DNA from: Tetradesmus obliquus
Lineage: Eukaryota; Chlorophyta; Chlorophyceae; Sphaeropleales; Scenedesmaceae
Assembly (NCBI GenBank): GCA_030272155.1
Contig: CP126200.1
Coordinates: 2,232,001-2,296,000, forward strand
Reading direction: 5' to 3'
DNA length: 64,000 nucleotides
Position 1 is the stretch's first letter; each line of letters begins with the position of its first letter. The position numbers and the translations under genes are program-made. Below, one piece after another: positions 12,557-25,599 of this stretch. A model generated the notes under the pieces. It searched no databases. It saw nothing but the letters and a program-made list of their open reading frames with translations, and had not been told where the DNA came from.

Positions 12557-13635
12557 CTACAGATTCTTTGACCAGACTGGCGCCGACCTTCCCAAGCCGC
12601 CGCCGCTGCTGCTGCTGATGCTGTCCAGCTCAAACGCCTCTTCCCTGCCGCTACCGCTGCTGCTGCCGGCTTCTTCCTCACCCAGGAATGGCAGCGACAC
12701 CTCCTCTGCTGCTGCATAGAAGCTATCAATATCATAATGCTCGCGCTGCTCTCCTGTAAACACATGTACCACGACATCCCCAAAGTCGAGGACCTCCCAC
12801 TGGCTGGATCCTGCAGAGTTCTGCTTGGTGCGGTTGAAGCTTTGCTGTGCAGCATCCTCCATGCGGCCCAAAACTGCCAGCAGCTGAGGCCGTGACATGA
12901 CGCTGCACAGCACCATGTAGCTGCACCAGCTGACCAGCGGCTCCACGTGCAGCACTGACAGGTCAGCAGCCTTTGTGTCATCAGCGATCTGTTATGACAG
13001 ATGTAACAGACGTAACAGATGGCAGTGTGTTACAGGGTGGGTTAGAAAGTGCCAGCTTGTACTCGGCGAGCAAGCTATGGGAGGTGGAGGTGTGGCATGC
13101 GTGTGCAGCAACAGCAATGCTGTCGAATTTTGTTGCAAACCGCCCACACCTGTGCAAAGCAATGTGTGCTGTCAACGTAAAACAAGGTGCAATGTCTAGC
13201 TCCGCATGCTGACCCAGAGTCATGTCAGCAGGAGCAACCAATCAGCAGCAGGGGACGCTGAGTGACTCAGCTGCAGACATTTATAGGTAACATTTTGAAC
13301 AGCTGCGCCAGCCTACGACATGATGCGGTGTGTGCAATCCATACCTTAGCCATTGCAACTGCAAACTCCCTAGAGTCATCAACACGGCCACTTGTTGATG
13401 GTGCCTCTGCTGCTGCTGCCGCTGCTGCCATGCACACCCTGCTGCTGCTTGTGGCTGCATGCCTCGCAACAATGACGTGGTGCTGCTGACATTGGGAAGC
13501 CATGCACATTTGCCGGCTGCAGGACGCTGCTGCTGCGATACTGCGGGTGTGCATGCCCCTGGCCACCACAAGCTGCTGCTGTGGCGCAACAGTGCTGCTG
13601 CGCAGCTGTGTTGATTGCGCTGCACGCATGTTCAT
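12557..13635 (-). CDS. Ribosomal silencing factor RsfS/Iojap, organelle-targeted
   Basis: RsfS/Iojap binds uL14 of the large ribosomal subunit and blocks subunit joining; plant homologues act in plastids or mitochondria. Two exons, 13635-13345 and 12988-12557, join in phase 0 to 240 aa. Exon 1 encodes an Ala/Ser/Arg/Gln-rich presequence (about residues 1-80) followed by DDSREFAVAMAK. Exon 2 continues IADDTKAADLSVLHVEPL and then carries the family core VSWCSYMVLCS...WEVLDFGDVVVHVFTGEQREHYDIDSFY (Iojap WxVxDxGDVVVHxF...R..YdlE). The tail after about residue 200 is Ser/Gly/Glu-rich and alga-specific. The ATG at 13635 was chosen because the presequence begins there; a second ATG at 13629 is possible. 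Plastid versus mitochondrion cannot be settled from sequence. A minus-strand TGTAA lies about 320 nt past the stop. Confidence 0.9.
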
Positions 13636-14310
13636 TTTGATACTGCTTTCAAGGCTTAGGCAAAGTGTTTGTTGTATAAGGCTCGATGCAAGTGTCACGA
13701 GAGCCCAGCCGGCAAACAGGCGAGAAACTTGTGCCACGACACAGGGAAGGCTCGATAAAACAAACAATGATTCCTGCAGGCATATAGTGACGCAGGGCCG
13801 AGTTGACACAGGTTAAATCATCTTACAACATGTGAGTGTACGGGAGCAGTCATGACAGGTCACTTTCGCAGCGACTTGCCATGGGTGCAGAACGGCATGC
13901 AGAGCGCTGCATTGCGTCCCAAGGCACCTTTATGGATAGAGCACCTGCCATCAATCACATCAGCATTGCATCTCCAACATTTACCACATCCCGTTGCACT
14001 GCATCTGGTAGCCATCAGGCTGAGGCTGGATGTGCTCATCCTGCAACATCATGCTGCACCACTACAAGCCAGACGCTTGGGCTCAAGCCAATAGCGTCGC
14101 AGCAAGCACCTTGCATCACAAATCAGGGCGCACAACAGATGCACCACATCTGCACCACCCAGCTGTCAGGTAATAACCTCCCATGTACGAGTACCAGCTG
14201 CGGCCTGACAATCCACACGCAATGCAGGAGCATCATGCACGGTTGCATACGTAGACTAGCTCTGCACTTCCTTTCCCTGCGCCCACTGCTGCTGCTAGCC
14301 GCTGACTGCT
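13636..14310. other. Intergenic: RsfS upstream region and UFSP2 3' end
   Basis: Both flanking genes are on the minus strand. A minus-strand TGTAA at 13827-13823 could end the UFSP2 transcript. The long plus-strand open frame starting 13836 has no exon-like signals or domain. Confidence 0.5.
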
Positions 14311-16300
14311 TCAGACTGTGGAGGGCCGCTGCGGGCACAGGAAGTTGTAGAAGGCATCCTTCACAAAGAGCGGGCCGCCTGCTGCTGCGCTGTCACCCAG
14401 CTGCTTCCAGCCCACCCAGGTGCCCTGCCAGATCTTCTTCAGGTCCTCGCCTGCGGCACAGCGGTAGTTCATGGTATAGATCATTTGCTGTAACGTGTTA
14501 CATGGCATGTGATATCTAATCGCGCATCCAAGGATCCACAACACCGTGTATACAGTCACTGTCATATGAAGCAGGAGTAGGCCATGGGTCTGCTGACAGC
14601 GAACTCCACAGCTGCCCCAGGGAAACAAAGCCTCATTGAAATAATGTAGCCAAAAAACCATTATCCACAGGTGCCAGTGGGCTCAGATAGCACCCTCACC
14701 TCCAGTGTAGTGTGGGTCCAGGATGAGGAAGGCAGCCTCGCCTGTGTCCTCGTTGAAGGCCACCCCTAGCAGCGTGTAGGCCAGCACGCCACCTCCAATC
14801 ATGATGGGGGTGCCCTGGCTGGCAAAGTGCTGCGCCAGCGCACGCGCATTGGCGGGGATCTCACTGCCTCTGTTGACGGTGAGCACCTGTGATGACAGGT
14901 TTTGCCAGGTTGACAACAGCAGCAGCAGGTGCACGCGGTGAGATGAGACAACAGGCTCTTGCAGGAAATGTCTGCACAGGGGTGACTACTTTCAACATCG
15001 CAGCGCTCCCAGCAGCGTGTAGGGTCAGCACAGCGCCTCCAATCATGATGGGCGTGCCCTGGCTGGCAAAGTGCTGCGCCAGTGCACGTGCATTGGCGGG
15101 GATCTCGCTGCCTCTGTTGACGGTGAGCACCTGTGCGCAGATATATAGGGTTGTCGGAAAGCGGCAGCAGGGCGCAGGGTCAGGACAGATTGTGACAGAT
15201 GACAACAGCCGCACCTGGTGCGCAGGGTGAGTTCAGGCATATGGCACTTGCAGGACATGTCAGCCTAGCAGCTGGCACCCTGATAACCTGAACCCACCCA
15301 GCTGGTGACACCCTGACCCCCTAAACCAGCTAGTGACTCCCTGCACCCTGGCCCCACCTTGTGAGTGGTGCTGTGCCCCACACCTAACCTAACAGGTGTG
15401 TCACACCCATCACAACGTTTATATCTGAGGAAGTTCAACAAAGCCCTGCGCCCACCCTGCTGGTGACGCCCAGGTACTGGTCCAGATTGTAACGTTTCAT
15501 GGTTGATATTAACAAAGCCTGCACCCACCTTGCTGGTGACGCCCAGGTACTCGTCTAGGATGTAGCTGAGCTCCATGACACATACCACAACAGACACCGT
15601 ATACATGCACCCGTAGGGTTGATTTCAACTCAACCCTGAACCCACCTTGCTGGTGACACCCAGGTACTCGTCCAGGATGTAGCTGAGCTCGATGGCCCCT
15701 ATCCAGTTGCTGCTGCCAATGAACGAGGCCTCCTTGTCCTTCAGCGCCACCAGCACCTCCTGGATCTGCCTGCAGGCATTGGCAGGAGCGTTACATTATG
15801 CAACAGTAACATGATGTGCCATGACATTAAAAACTGTTGAACTATGGCATACGGCGTTGGCACCAGCAAAGACTGACAGACGGACTGTATGCGGAGCGAC
15901 CAGCAACTTGAAGATACGCATGCACCGCACTCAGTATGGTGATACGGCACCAACCATGGCTGCCCATATATAGGACGGAACATTGCTGCAGCATTGATGA
16001 AAAGTGACAAACCTATGCCCAGGCAAGGGCTTGGTGATGTACTTCTGCAGCTGCTTACTGTGCTCACAAGCAATACACATCGCCGCCAACATGCAGCACA
16101 CCATTGCTGTTCACCATTACCACACGACCCACCTGTGCCCCGGCACGGGCTTGGCGGTGTACTTCTGCAACCGGAACCACGACACAATCGTCTGCAGCGA
16201 GCGGTACGCGCAGCCCCAGCCCGCATCGTTGAACTTGTCCTGCATGTAGTGGTAGTACTCGTACGCGCCATCCACCAGGTACAGCTGGCCACCGATGCCT

Positions 16301-16346
<46 letters not shown>

Positions 16347-18408
16347 GAGTTGGCCTGCATGTAGTGGTAGTACTCGTAGGCACCATCCACCAGGTACAGC
16401 TGCCCGCCGATGCCTGCGGCAGCAGCAGCAGCAGCAGCAGTGTGTCAGCAGCAACGCTTTGCTGCGCATGCCATGCATCAAAGCAGGTGATGCAGCCAAA
16501 CTGATGCAACAAGTCATCCCTGCATGTTGTGGGCCAGGCAACATGCCACAGGAATGAAGAGCCAACGGCAGCACACACCTGCCCCTTGTACTCAACTCAC
16601 ATGGACATGTGAAGCTGCTACAGCATGCTGTACCTAACCGTTGTGACATTGCTGTTCCCCGAAACCCGCACCTGGAGCCGGCAGACCCTCATGCACATTA
16701 CAAAGCCGCAGCGAGCGTGGCACCCCCGCTGCAATGCTGCTGCCGCCGCCGCTGCTCCACTCGAGCGCATTCGCAAAGCGCAGCATCGGCACGTTGCTTG
16801 GCAGCCCCAGCAGCGTATGCAGCTGCTGCCTCCTAGGCAGTAGCTTGAGTTCAGTACTTTCGAGGGATTGGTGCAGCAGCGGGTAGCATACTGTGACAGG
16901 GAAGCCTAGCCCAGGTGGCAGAAAGTGACAGGCACGCAGAGGGGTTAGCTGCTGCCCCTGTGCAGATTGCTGCTGCAGCAGCGCCTGCATGGTAGCGAGC
17001 TGGCCTCGAAGAGCCGGCAGCAGCAGCGCTGCTGTAACTTCACTCAGCTGCATGCTGCTTGGTGCATATGCGAGCACGTCCAGACTGAGGGTAACGCTGC
17101 TGATCTGCTGCTGCTGCTGGTAAGGCTCGAATTCAAACATGGGTGCTGTCGGGTTGTCGCTGCTACTGCTACTGCTGCTCTGAAGTGGTAGCAGGCTCAC
17201 ACACGGGTTGCTGCTGCTGCTGCTGCTGTTCATGTTCACAGCATCTTGCACAGTGCCCTTGCTGCTGCTGTGGATCAGCAAAGGGCTTGCCTGCTGCTGG
17301 CCCTCTGCTGCTGCTGCTACACCTGGTTCTGTTACGAACACAAGCTTCGGCGTCAGCAGCTCCTGCTGCAGCTGCTGCACTGCTGCTTGGATTGCAGCAG
17401 CGGGCGGTGGGCTGCTGCCGGCGTCCCCGTTTGCTGCTGCTGTGCCGCTGCTGCTGGTGGCGCTGGGGGTTGCTGCATACTGCACAGACAGCTGCACGTC
17501 TAGGTGACACCTGCAGGCACACAACAAGAGAACATGCGCCGTGCTTGAGCAGCTGCATATAGATATGGGCAGGCGGTGCGCACCAGCTGCGCCAGAAAGA
17601 GGTTGAAAGCTACTCTGCAGCCAGAGTCATCAACACAGCACATACAGCAAGATCAACCAGCAGCTGCTGCTGTAGCACTAGCCGCAAGCACTGTTGTGGT
17701 GTTTTCCTTTCAGCGGGTATTTCTGGTAGCAGTTACCTCAGGGGTACAAAGCCAGCAGCAATGTTCAGCTCAGCGTCGTCAGCGCCAGCTGCTGCTGCAG
17801 GAGCAGCAGCCTCTGCTGCTGTCACCTGTTGGCCTGCTATGCTCCAGATCGCACTGCTTGCTGTGTCGGCAGCTGCTACTGCAGGAACATTGGCTGCAGC
17901 AGGCTTCCAGGCGCTACTGCTGTTGCTGTTTGATGAGTAGCTCCCCACTGCATGCAGGCCTTGGGGCAGCAGTGCTGCCAGGTCACCTACAGAGGCGACA
18001 GCAGCAGAGCGGAGAATGGCAGTACATAGCACAAGCGCTGAATGTTGCTTTTGATACGCATGCAACAGATTGCAGACTTGCTTCCATGCTCTGCATGCGT
18101 AGGTTTATAGCAAAGTCTCTTGTTGAGGCCAGCACTGTAACAACAGTCAGTGAGCATATGCCATTAGCACTGCAGCATCAACATGAGCATTGTTTGCGGA
18201 TGGGATGGAGATATCAACAAGTAGTCTTGTAACCAAACTCCTGTTAAGCAGACTCACCTGCTGCTTCTTGAATCCCTCCAGCAGCTGGCACGCTGCCCAG
18301 TACTGCTACTGCTTTGCTGTTGGCATCTACAGCAGCTATCAGCAGGCCCTGCTCGCCTGCTTGCAGCTGACTGATTACGATCGGGGCAGTGGTCAACGAC
18401 CACGCCAT
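14311..18408 (-). CDS. UFSP2: UFM1-specific protease 2 (C78 cysteine peptidase)
   Basis: UFSP2 matures the ubiquitin-like modifier UFM1 and removes it from targets such as ER-bound ribosomes. Seven exons (18408-18258, 17986-17737, 17510-16672, 16298-16133, 15769-15646, 14886-14700, 14450-14311) sum to 1857 nt and give 618 aa. The C-terminal catalytic domain shows WGCAYRSLQ with Cys443, and DPHYTG with Asp567 and His569. The Cys-to-Asp spacing of 124 equals that of human UFSP2 (Cys302, Asp426, His428). Further family blocks are [53 protein letters not shown] and the end [10 protein letters not shown]. The N-terminal half (exons 1-3) is long, Ser/Gln/Ala-rich and less conserved. Introns 3-5 contain extra copies of exons 4, 5 and 6. 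It shares a divergent promoter region with the DUF3067 gene. Confidence 0.93.
15005..15130. repeat. Tandem copy of UFSP2 exon 6
   Basis: About 125 bp nearly identical to the first two thirds of exon 6 (14886-14760), lying 244 bp upstream in transcript order. The copy keeps the AG acceptor and reads [19 protein letters not shown] before diverging. Flanking intron also matches, so the duplication spans the intron-exon boundary. Confidence 0.85.
15290..15580. repeat. Decaying tandem copies of the UFSP2 exon 5 3' edge
   Basis: The exon 5 end plus donor (15690-15641) recurs at about 15580-15525 (donor kept, spacing about 118 bp), at about 15485-15452, and weakly at 15312-15293. Similarity falls with distance from the exon. 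Confidence 0.75.
16012..16051. repeat. Copy of the UFSP2 exon 4 3' edge
   Basis: Matches 16132-16171 (end of exon 4) with a few substitutions, 120 bp away inside intron 4. Confidence 0.75.
16301..16413. repeat. Copy of the UFSP2 exon 4 5' edge joined by a CAG tract
   Basis: Segment 16413-16355 repeats the start of exon 4 (16298-16240; [19 protein letters not shown]) almost base for base, 115 bp away. The two copies are separated by a (CAG)n tract at about 16301-16344. The copy retains an acceptor-like AG but lacks a GT at its far side. Confidence 0.85.
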
Positions 18409-18798
18409 GGTGACTATGGCTTCTCCTGCAAGCAGTTCTGCTCAACCGCCAGGAAGGTGGTCGTGCACTGAAAGTGGATGGGTGGTAGTACGGTTTGGAA
18501 CTTTACTAAGACCTTCATCAAGTGCACAAACAGTATCAAATGGACGATGAGGAGCCATTGGTTGAACAGGTTCTGGCACTTCGCTGCGCGCCCTTTGCAA
18601 CAGTCACTTCACACTTCGTGCAGAAGCAAGAGAACCTGCATACCTCTCATTGTCAAATATGACCAGTTGCGTGACTGTGTATGTTTCACGATCCCCTGCT
18701 TCCCTGTCGCCGCTCCTAGCTTGCTGGTTGAAGTCCCCACCACACAGCCAGCTGCTGGCACACTCCCTGTCTTGGCGGGCACCATAAACCTGTGCACG
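18409..18798. promoter_or_regulatory. Presumed bidirectional promoter, UFSP2 / DUF3067 gene
   Basis: A 390-bp gap separates the start codons of two divergent genes, so it must hold both 5' UTRs and core promoters. No TATA box or named operator was recognised. Confidence 0.5.
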
Positions 18799-19374
18799 AT
18801 GTTATTATCCCGTACGCAAATACATGGCTTATGCCAAGGCAGTCGATCCCCGGTAGCCAGGCCCCAGCAGGCACAGCCAGCAGCAGCGCGCAGGCAGGCA
18901 GTGCTGGCCAGGGATTCAAACAAAACCAACTGGCTCAAAGAGCTCTTTGACTTTGAGAGCTGGGCACCGAAGAGCACAAAGATCTGGAGGCTGCAGCAGT
19001 ACCAGCCACCGCCTGCAGCTGCAGAGCAGGACGCTGGCTCAGGTGATGCCAGCACCAGCGCTGCAGCTGTACAGCACATGTGTGCACCACCAGCAGGGTT
19101 TGCAGCCATGTGGTGATCCCTGCCAGGCACACTTGACAGTTGACAACTGCAATGGCACCTTTACTTCTCCAAAAACCTGCTTAGCAAGCAATTTATGCTG
19201 TGTAGATGTACATGCTGTGCCGTAATTATCTGTTTCATGTGAGCGTTTACTTGCAGATGCTCCAGACTCGTTCAGCATCCTGTCAGACCGAGTCAACCGC
19301 ATGCGCGACAGCCCAAGCAGCAGCCCTAGTCCCAGCAGCAGCAACTCAGCCCTGCTGGACCCTCCAGAGCAGCA

Positions 19375-19407
<33 letters not shown>

Positions 19408-21579
19408 TATGTCAGGCCTGAACTTGCCTGGCTTCAGCAGCAGCAGCAGCAGCAGCCTGGATGCAGACCCGAATAAGTCATTCAGTGACGCTGACGATGA
19501 TGAGCTGTCGGCAGCGCTAGGCAAGCGCATCAGCCAGATTGCCACCAACAGCGGCTCATGGAGTGAGAGCATGGACGAGGAGGCCATGCGGCAGCCGCTG
19601 ACAGGCGAGGTGCGTAAGCTGAGTGTGATGGCAGAAGAGAATTATCGGACTTATTGTATGCTGCTGTTTGTCAAGCGTGAGAGCGGTGAAGCTACGCCAC
19701 AGCTCTGCTGTGTGGCATACCCGTTAGTGTGTTCTGGCAGCAGCGAGGATGGGTGTTGCATGCCAGCTGAATCAGCGAAGGTAGGCAGGCAGGAGAGTCG
19801 GCAGGGCTCGGGTCTGGAGTGAGAGCATGGATGAGGAGGCCATGCGGCAGCCACTGACAGGAGAGGTGCGATCGCAGAAAGTTATCTAACTTTGCTTCTC
19901 TGTACAAGGTCCTGTGTGATATGAAAGCAACAGGAGAGATGCTAGGTCACAGCTCTGCTGTTGCCAGGCTATGCGTGCGTTCTAGCAGCTGTGAGGAGGG
20001 GTGTTGCACACCAGCTGACCTGGCAACCATAGCCTGGCAAGGGAGCTGGCAGGGCTCGACTCATGGAGTGAGAGCACGGATGAGGAGGCGGCACATTCTG
20101 TGTTGTGAAAACGCTTTGATCTTTCTCCTGATCCCTTTGCAGGAGGTGTGGGCGCTGCTACTGAGCAAGCACCGCAAGCAGTACGACATGAGCTTTCACT
20201 GCGCATCTTCAGTGTTGTGCAACCCGCCTCCCTGTACCCACTGCCGTGTCCCCTTGCAGGAGGTGCGGACGCTGCTGCTGTCCAAGTACGGCACGCAGTA
20301 CGACATGAGCTTTCACTGCGCATCTTCAGTGTTATGTAACCCGCCTCACTGCTTGTTTCAAACACATGGCCTTGCAGGAGGTGCGGACACTGCTGCTGAG
20401 CAAGTATGGCAAGCAGTACGACATGAGCTTTGTGAAGCGTGACGTGCCCGGCATGAAGACCTTTGTGTGCCTCAACATCATGTGGCTGCACCTGGAGCAG
20501 CAGAGCTTCAAGTGAGTGGGTCAAACCCGGTCAACAGGGGCCTCAGGCATTAGGTTGACCTAGGGGTTGTGAAGCAAGACCGACCTAAGGTTTGAGGAGT
20601 CCCTCACAGTTTGCGTAAGTTTTTTTCTGTTAAACCTCACCTTCCTAGATGCTGTGGTTACTCCAGGTTCTCACGGGCGTTGGGTGCCTTTGATTGTTGT
20701 CGTGCTGTCAGACATCGTATGCATTCTGTGAGCTGTTGTCAGCAGCAAGCAGCGAGCAGCACCTGCAGCAGCAGGTGTTAGCTGTGCCTGGTGCGCGGCA
20801 CAAAATATCAGCGAAGTTTTTTCATTATTGGAGGTTGCTCAGCTGCTCAGGCTTCAGGGCACCAGCCGTCACAGCTCCTGCTGTGCTTCCTTGTTCACAC
20901 TCTTGCTGAATCTGCTCACGCTGGTCTGATGTATCGCTTGTTGCTTTGGCTGCTGTGCCCTGCTGTTGTGGCCTTGCAGGATGAGTGTGGAGCAGTACAC
21001 TGAGAAGCTGGATGGCATAGCTGCCATGGTCAATGTGCTGGGCCAGACTGACAAGGCGAGCCTACTGCTGTGCAGCTTGTGTTTGCATGCAGCGGCAGAA
21101 CCCCAAAACGCTGCTGTTGCAGTCTGATGCGGAGTCAGCAGTTGGCATGCATGCTTCCTTTGATGCAATGTTGCTGATGCGATGCTGCTAAGGTTGGAGG
21201 CAGCCACCCACACAACTCATGCACCCAAGATCTGCAAGCAGCAGGCGGCAATGAAGTGGCTTTGCTGCCAAAGTGTAGAATTGCGTACCAACGCCTCACC
21301 AACTGTTGCGTACTACACACCGAGCAGCGGCGATGTCTAACCTGTGTTATGCGTTGTGCATAGGGCACCAGCATACATACGTCTGTTCTGCCAGGTACTG
21401 TTCCGCCTCCGCCCTGCTGCTCTGCTTCACCATGTTAACAGGTGCGTGCCTTTCTGAAGGCTCCCGCCAAGAGCCAGAAGGGCCTTCCTAGGCGGCCTGT
21501 TGTCGGCACAGCCATCAGCATACGCTTTGACCTGGACCAGGCTGTGATTGATGAGTGGTTTGGCCGTGGCTACGACTAA
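18799..21579 (+). CDS. Plastid DUF3067 domain protein
   Basis: Five exons (18799-19042, 19257-19609, 20378-20511, 20980-21055, 21442-21579) sum to 945 nt, 314 aa. The C-terminal third matches DUF3067, a family of unknown function found in cyanobacteria and plastid-bearing eukaryotes: VRTLLLSKYGKQYDMSF, PGMKTFVCLNIMWLHLEQQSF, EQYTEKLDGIAAMVNVLGQTDKVRAFL and GLPRRPVVGTAISIRFDL. Residues 1-45 look like a transit peptide (basic, Ala/Gln/Ser-rich), and a low-complexity poly-Ser region follows (about 90-160). Intron 4 appears to use a GC donor (AAG|GCGAGC). Introns 2's two blocks of tandem exon copies (exon 2 end, exon 3 start) make automatic annotation likely to fail here. Plastid location is inferred from family distribution and the presequence. 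Confidence 0.88.
19811..20100. repeat. Tandem copies of exon 2 end in the DUF3067 gene
   Basis: The exon 2 end (19554-19615, reading ESMDEEAMRQPLTGE plus donor) recurs at 19811-19872 with donor-like GT, and partly at 20059-20100. Spacing is about 250 bp. Intervening intron sequence is also similar, so the whole unit was duplicated. Confidence 0.85.
20143..20377. repeat. 117-bp tandem copies of exon 3 start in the DUF3067 gene
   Basis: Copies start at 20143 and 20260, each after a TTGCAG acceptor, followed by the true exon 3 at 20378 (spacings 117 and 118). Each copy covers about 56 bp of exon (LLLSK..KQYDMSF) followed by the same intron-like sequence. Confidence 0.9.
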
Positions 21580-23000
21580 ACCTCGCACAACTGTCGTGAG
21601 GCCTGGTGATGGGTAATGCACATGTACAAAGCAAGGGCTGAGGAACAGTGCTGGGTCACGTGTGCAATGGCTTATGGTTGGTGTTGTGCCAGCAATTTCA
21701 TTGCAGCTCAATATGAGCCCTGACACAGGCCTTGATATGGAGCTGTGTGACATGTACATCATGTCGTTTGAATGTTGTATGAGGCCAGTTGTACCAGCGC
21801 TGGCCAGCACCCGTCAGCATTGCCCAAGAGTGTGGGCCGTGAAGTCACACGGGTTTTTATGGCTTGATGGGTAACATGATGATCATGAGCATTGCCCAAG
21901 AGCTCTTAAGGTCCACGGTAACATGATAGACATGATGAGCGGTACGCAACTGTTACGTTGTCGCCAAGGATTGTGGCTGGGCAGCCCAGGACTGTTGTTG
22001 GGATGTGATGCTGTTGGTGATCATCTCCGCCGTCCAGCAGCGTACGTACCGTACGCCGCGCTGTGCCACGCTGGCCGCTGGGAGGTGTTGAGACAGACAG
22101 CACGTTTTTGAATCGCAGGTGACATTGCATGGCTTGGCTTCCCCTGCAGGAACGCAGCAACAGCCGTACACGTCTACATCTGCTCCGAGCCCAAAGTTGC
22201 TGCTCACGTGTGCCTGATCTGGTCAGCGGTCGAAGCAGCCTTTTCCTGCAGAGCATCCTGACATCAGACAGGCTTGTGTCTGCTCAGCACTGCTGCTTCA
22301 TGCAGCAGCTCTGGTGCAGGTCTGGAACCGGGAACCACGTCCTCAGCAAAGTAATGGATGCATTGATAATGAATAATTGCTCTGCAACCAGCCAACCCGC
22401 GTCGATGGGAGCAGCTGTCCGGGTAGACCAGTGGGCGCCAAAGTCGTCTCGTCTTCCTGCTTGACCTCGAGTAGCACCTTTCGCCTTCAAAACGCAATTA
22501 AAGTAATCTGAAGAGTGTAAAGCATTCATGCAAATAACATCGAGTCGCGGGGCTGCTCACAGCGGAAATGCGGGAAACAGTTATGCACACCAGCAGCAGC
22601 CACACAACTGTTTGGCACCCCATGCTGCACTATCTCGCAGAGGCGGATTGCATTTCACTTCAAGAGCAGCACAAGCAATGAATAGCTACCATTCATGGGC
22701 GGTGGCAGTCGACATGGTATGGTTGCAGTGCTGTGCCCAATCTTGCCAGTGTCTGTACAGTGCAAGCAGCAACAGCGCCTTGAGCTGAGTCAGCTTGTGC
22801 TTGCAGCATTTGTTTGATGAACCCTCAAGTGACATTTTAGTTGTTTCTGCATGCACAGGCCCTGCAGCATTTGGCAGGCTTTGAGCTGTCAAGCAGCTGC
22901 TGCAAAAACAACCAGACACTGGCAAGGTTGGCATAGCACTCCTAGAACCATGACAGCACGACTGGCGCTTACACGCGTGCCTAAGCAACACTTTCATTAG
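21580..23000. other. No confident gene (3' flank of DUF3067 gene and unknown)
   Basis: Contains several short repeats of a motif like atgggtaacatgat around 21607-21930. An exon-like open segment follows a CTGCAG acceptor at about 22150-22260, but no family match or frame-consistent partner was found. Confidence 0.4.
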
Positions 23001-23097
23001 GTCCCAGCTGAACCCGGTGGGCCTGGCGCAGCAGGCGGTGCCAGCCACCCAGGTTGCTGCTGCTGGTGGCACTGTGTTTTCTGTGGCGCCCGTGTGA
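23001..23097 (+). CDS. Possible isolated terminal exon, family unknown
   Basis: After an ATTAG acceptor the frame reads SQLNPVGLAQQAVPATQVAA and ends FSVAPV and TGA. Third positions are GC-rich and the composition is protein-like, as in real exons here. No upstream exon with a matching phase could be identified, so this may be a gene remnant or the last exon of an unrecognised gene in 21.6-23.0 kb. Confidence 0.25.
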
Positions 23098-23871
23098 GCA
23101 GCCTCACAGCTGGGCAGTTTCCACACGATATTATTGCTGTAAATTTATTAATTTTGATTGGGATTCAAGCAGAAGCTGCTACTCGGCCTGGAAGTTGAAT
23201 ATTACCCCAAACTGTGGCCGGTTGACCTTCCCGGCCAGCGTGTCGGATTAGCGTGCTCTGTAGCAATGCGCCACTGAAATAATATTGTTTGCAAACAACT
23301 ATAACTTTCGTGGGCGCAGTGCCCAGTCGGAGACTTGCGCCTGTGATGTGTCAGCGCTGCAGCACCAGACACATCCGATGAGGGAGTCCCTAGGGGACTG
23401 TCTGGTGGGTGGCATGCTCTGCAGGCACATGCAGCATCAACCACTGATTGCAAAAGCTTACAAAAGCTTGCTGGCTGATGCTTAAAACCAGAAACGGACC
23501 CAAAGAGGCAGGCCCGCCAAGGCGGAGCAGGCAACCGCGCGGTCAACGCGCGCGTTGACAGGCATCATTCCATGATGATAGATACTGCACAATGGTTGAC
23601 AGAGTGCTACTGTGCTGGACACATAGGGTGCGTATGGACTACCTCATATCAGCTGCTGCAGGACCATGCCACAACTGCCATCAACGCAACACCTGTCAAC
23701 ATAACAGTACCGCACATTAATCAAAACACTATTGTGTGGAGGTAGAGACCCTGGAGGAACAACCTCAACCAACCAGCTCCCGCCATCAGACTTATCGGTG
23801 CATGCAGCCTGCCAATGCTGAGCATCATGCTGCACACGCATAACTCGCTCGAGCCTTCCAGCTGCCTGAAA
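23098..23871. other. Intergenic, no gene seen
   Basis: Contains the 3' flank of the small mitochondrial-type gene on the minus strand. No exon or RNA gene was recognised. Confidence 0.45.

Positions 23872-25599
<1,728 letters not shown>

Noticed and set aside
13836-14519. 227-codon plus-strand frame
   Set aside because: Overlaps the last exon of UFSP2 on the opposite strand and has irregular composition with no domain.
22150-22260. Exon-like segment after CTGCAG on +
   Set aside because: No family match, and neither phase nor donor connects it convincingly to the possible exon at 23001.
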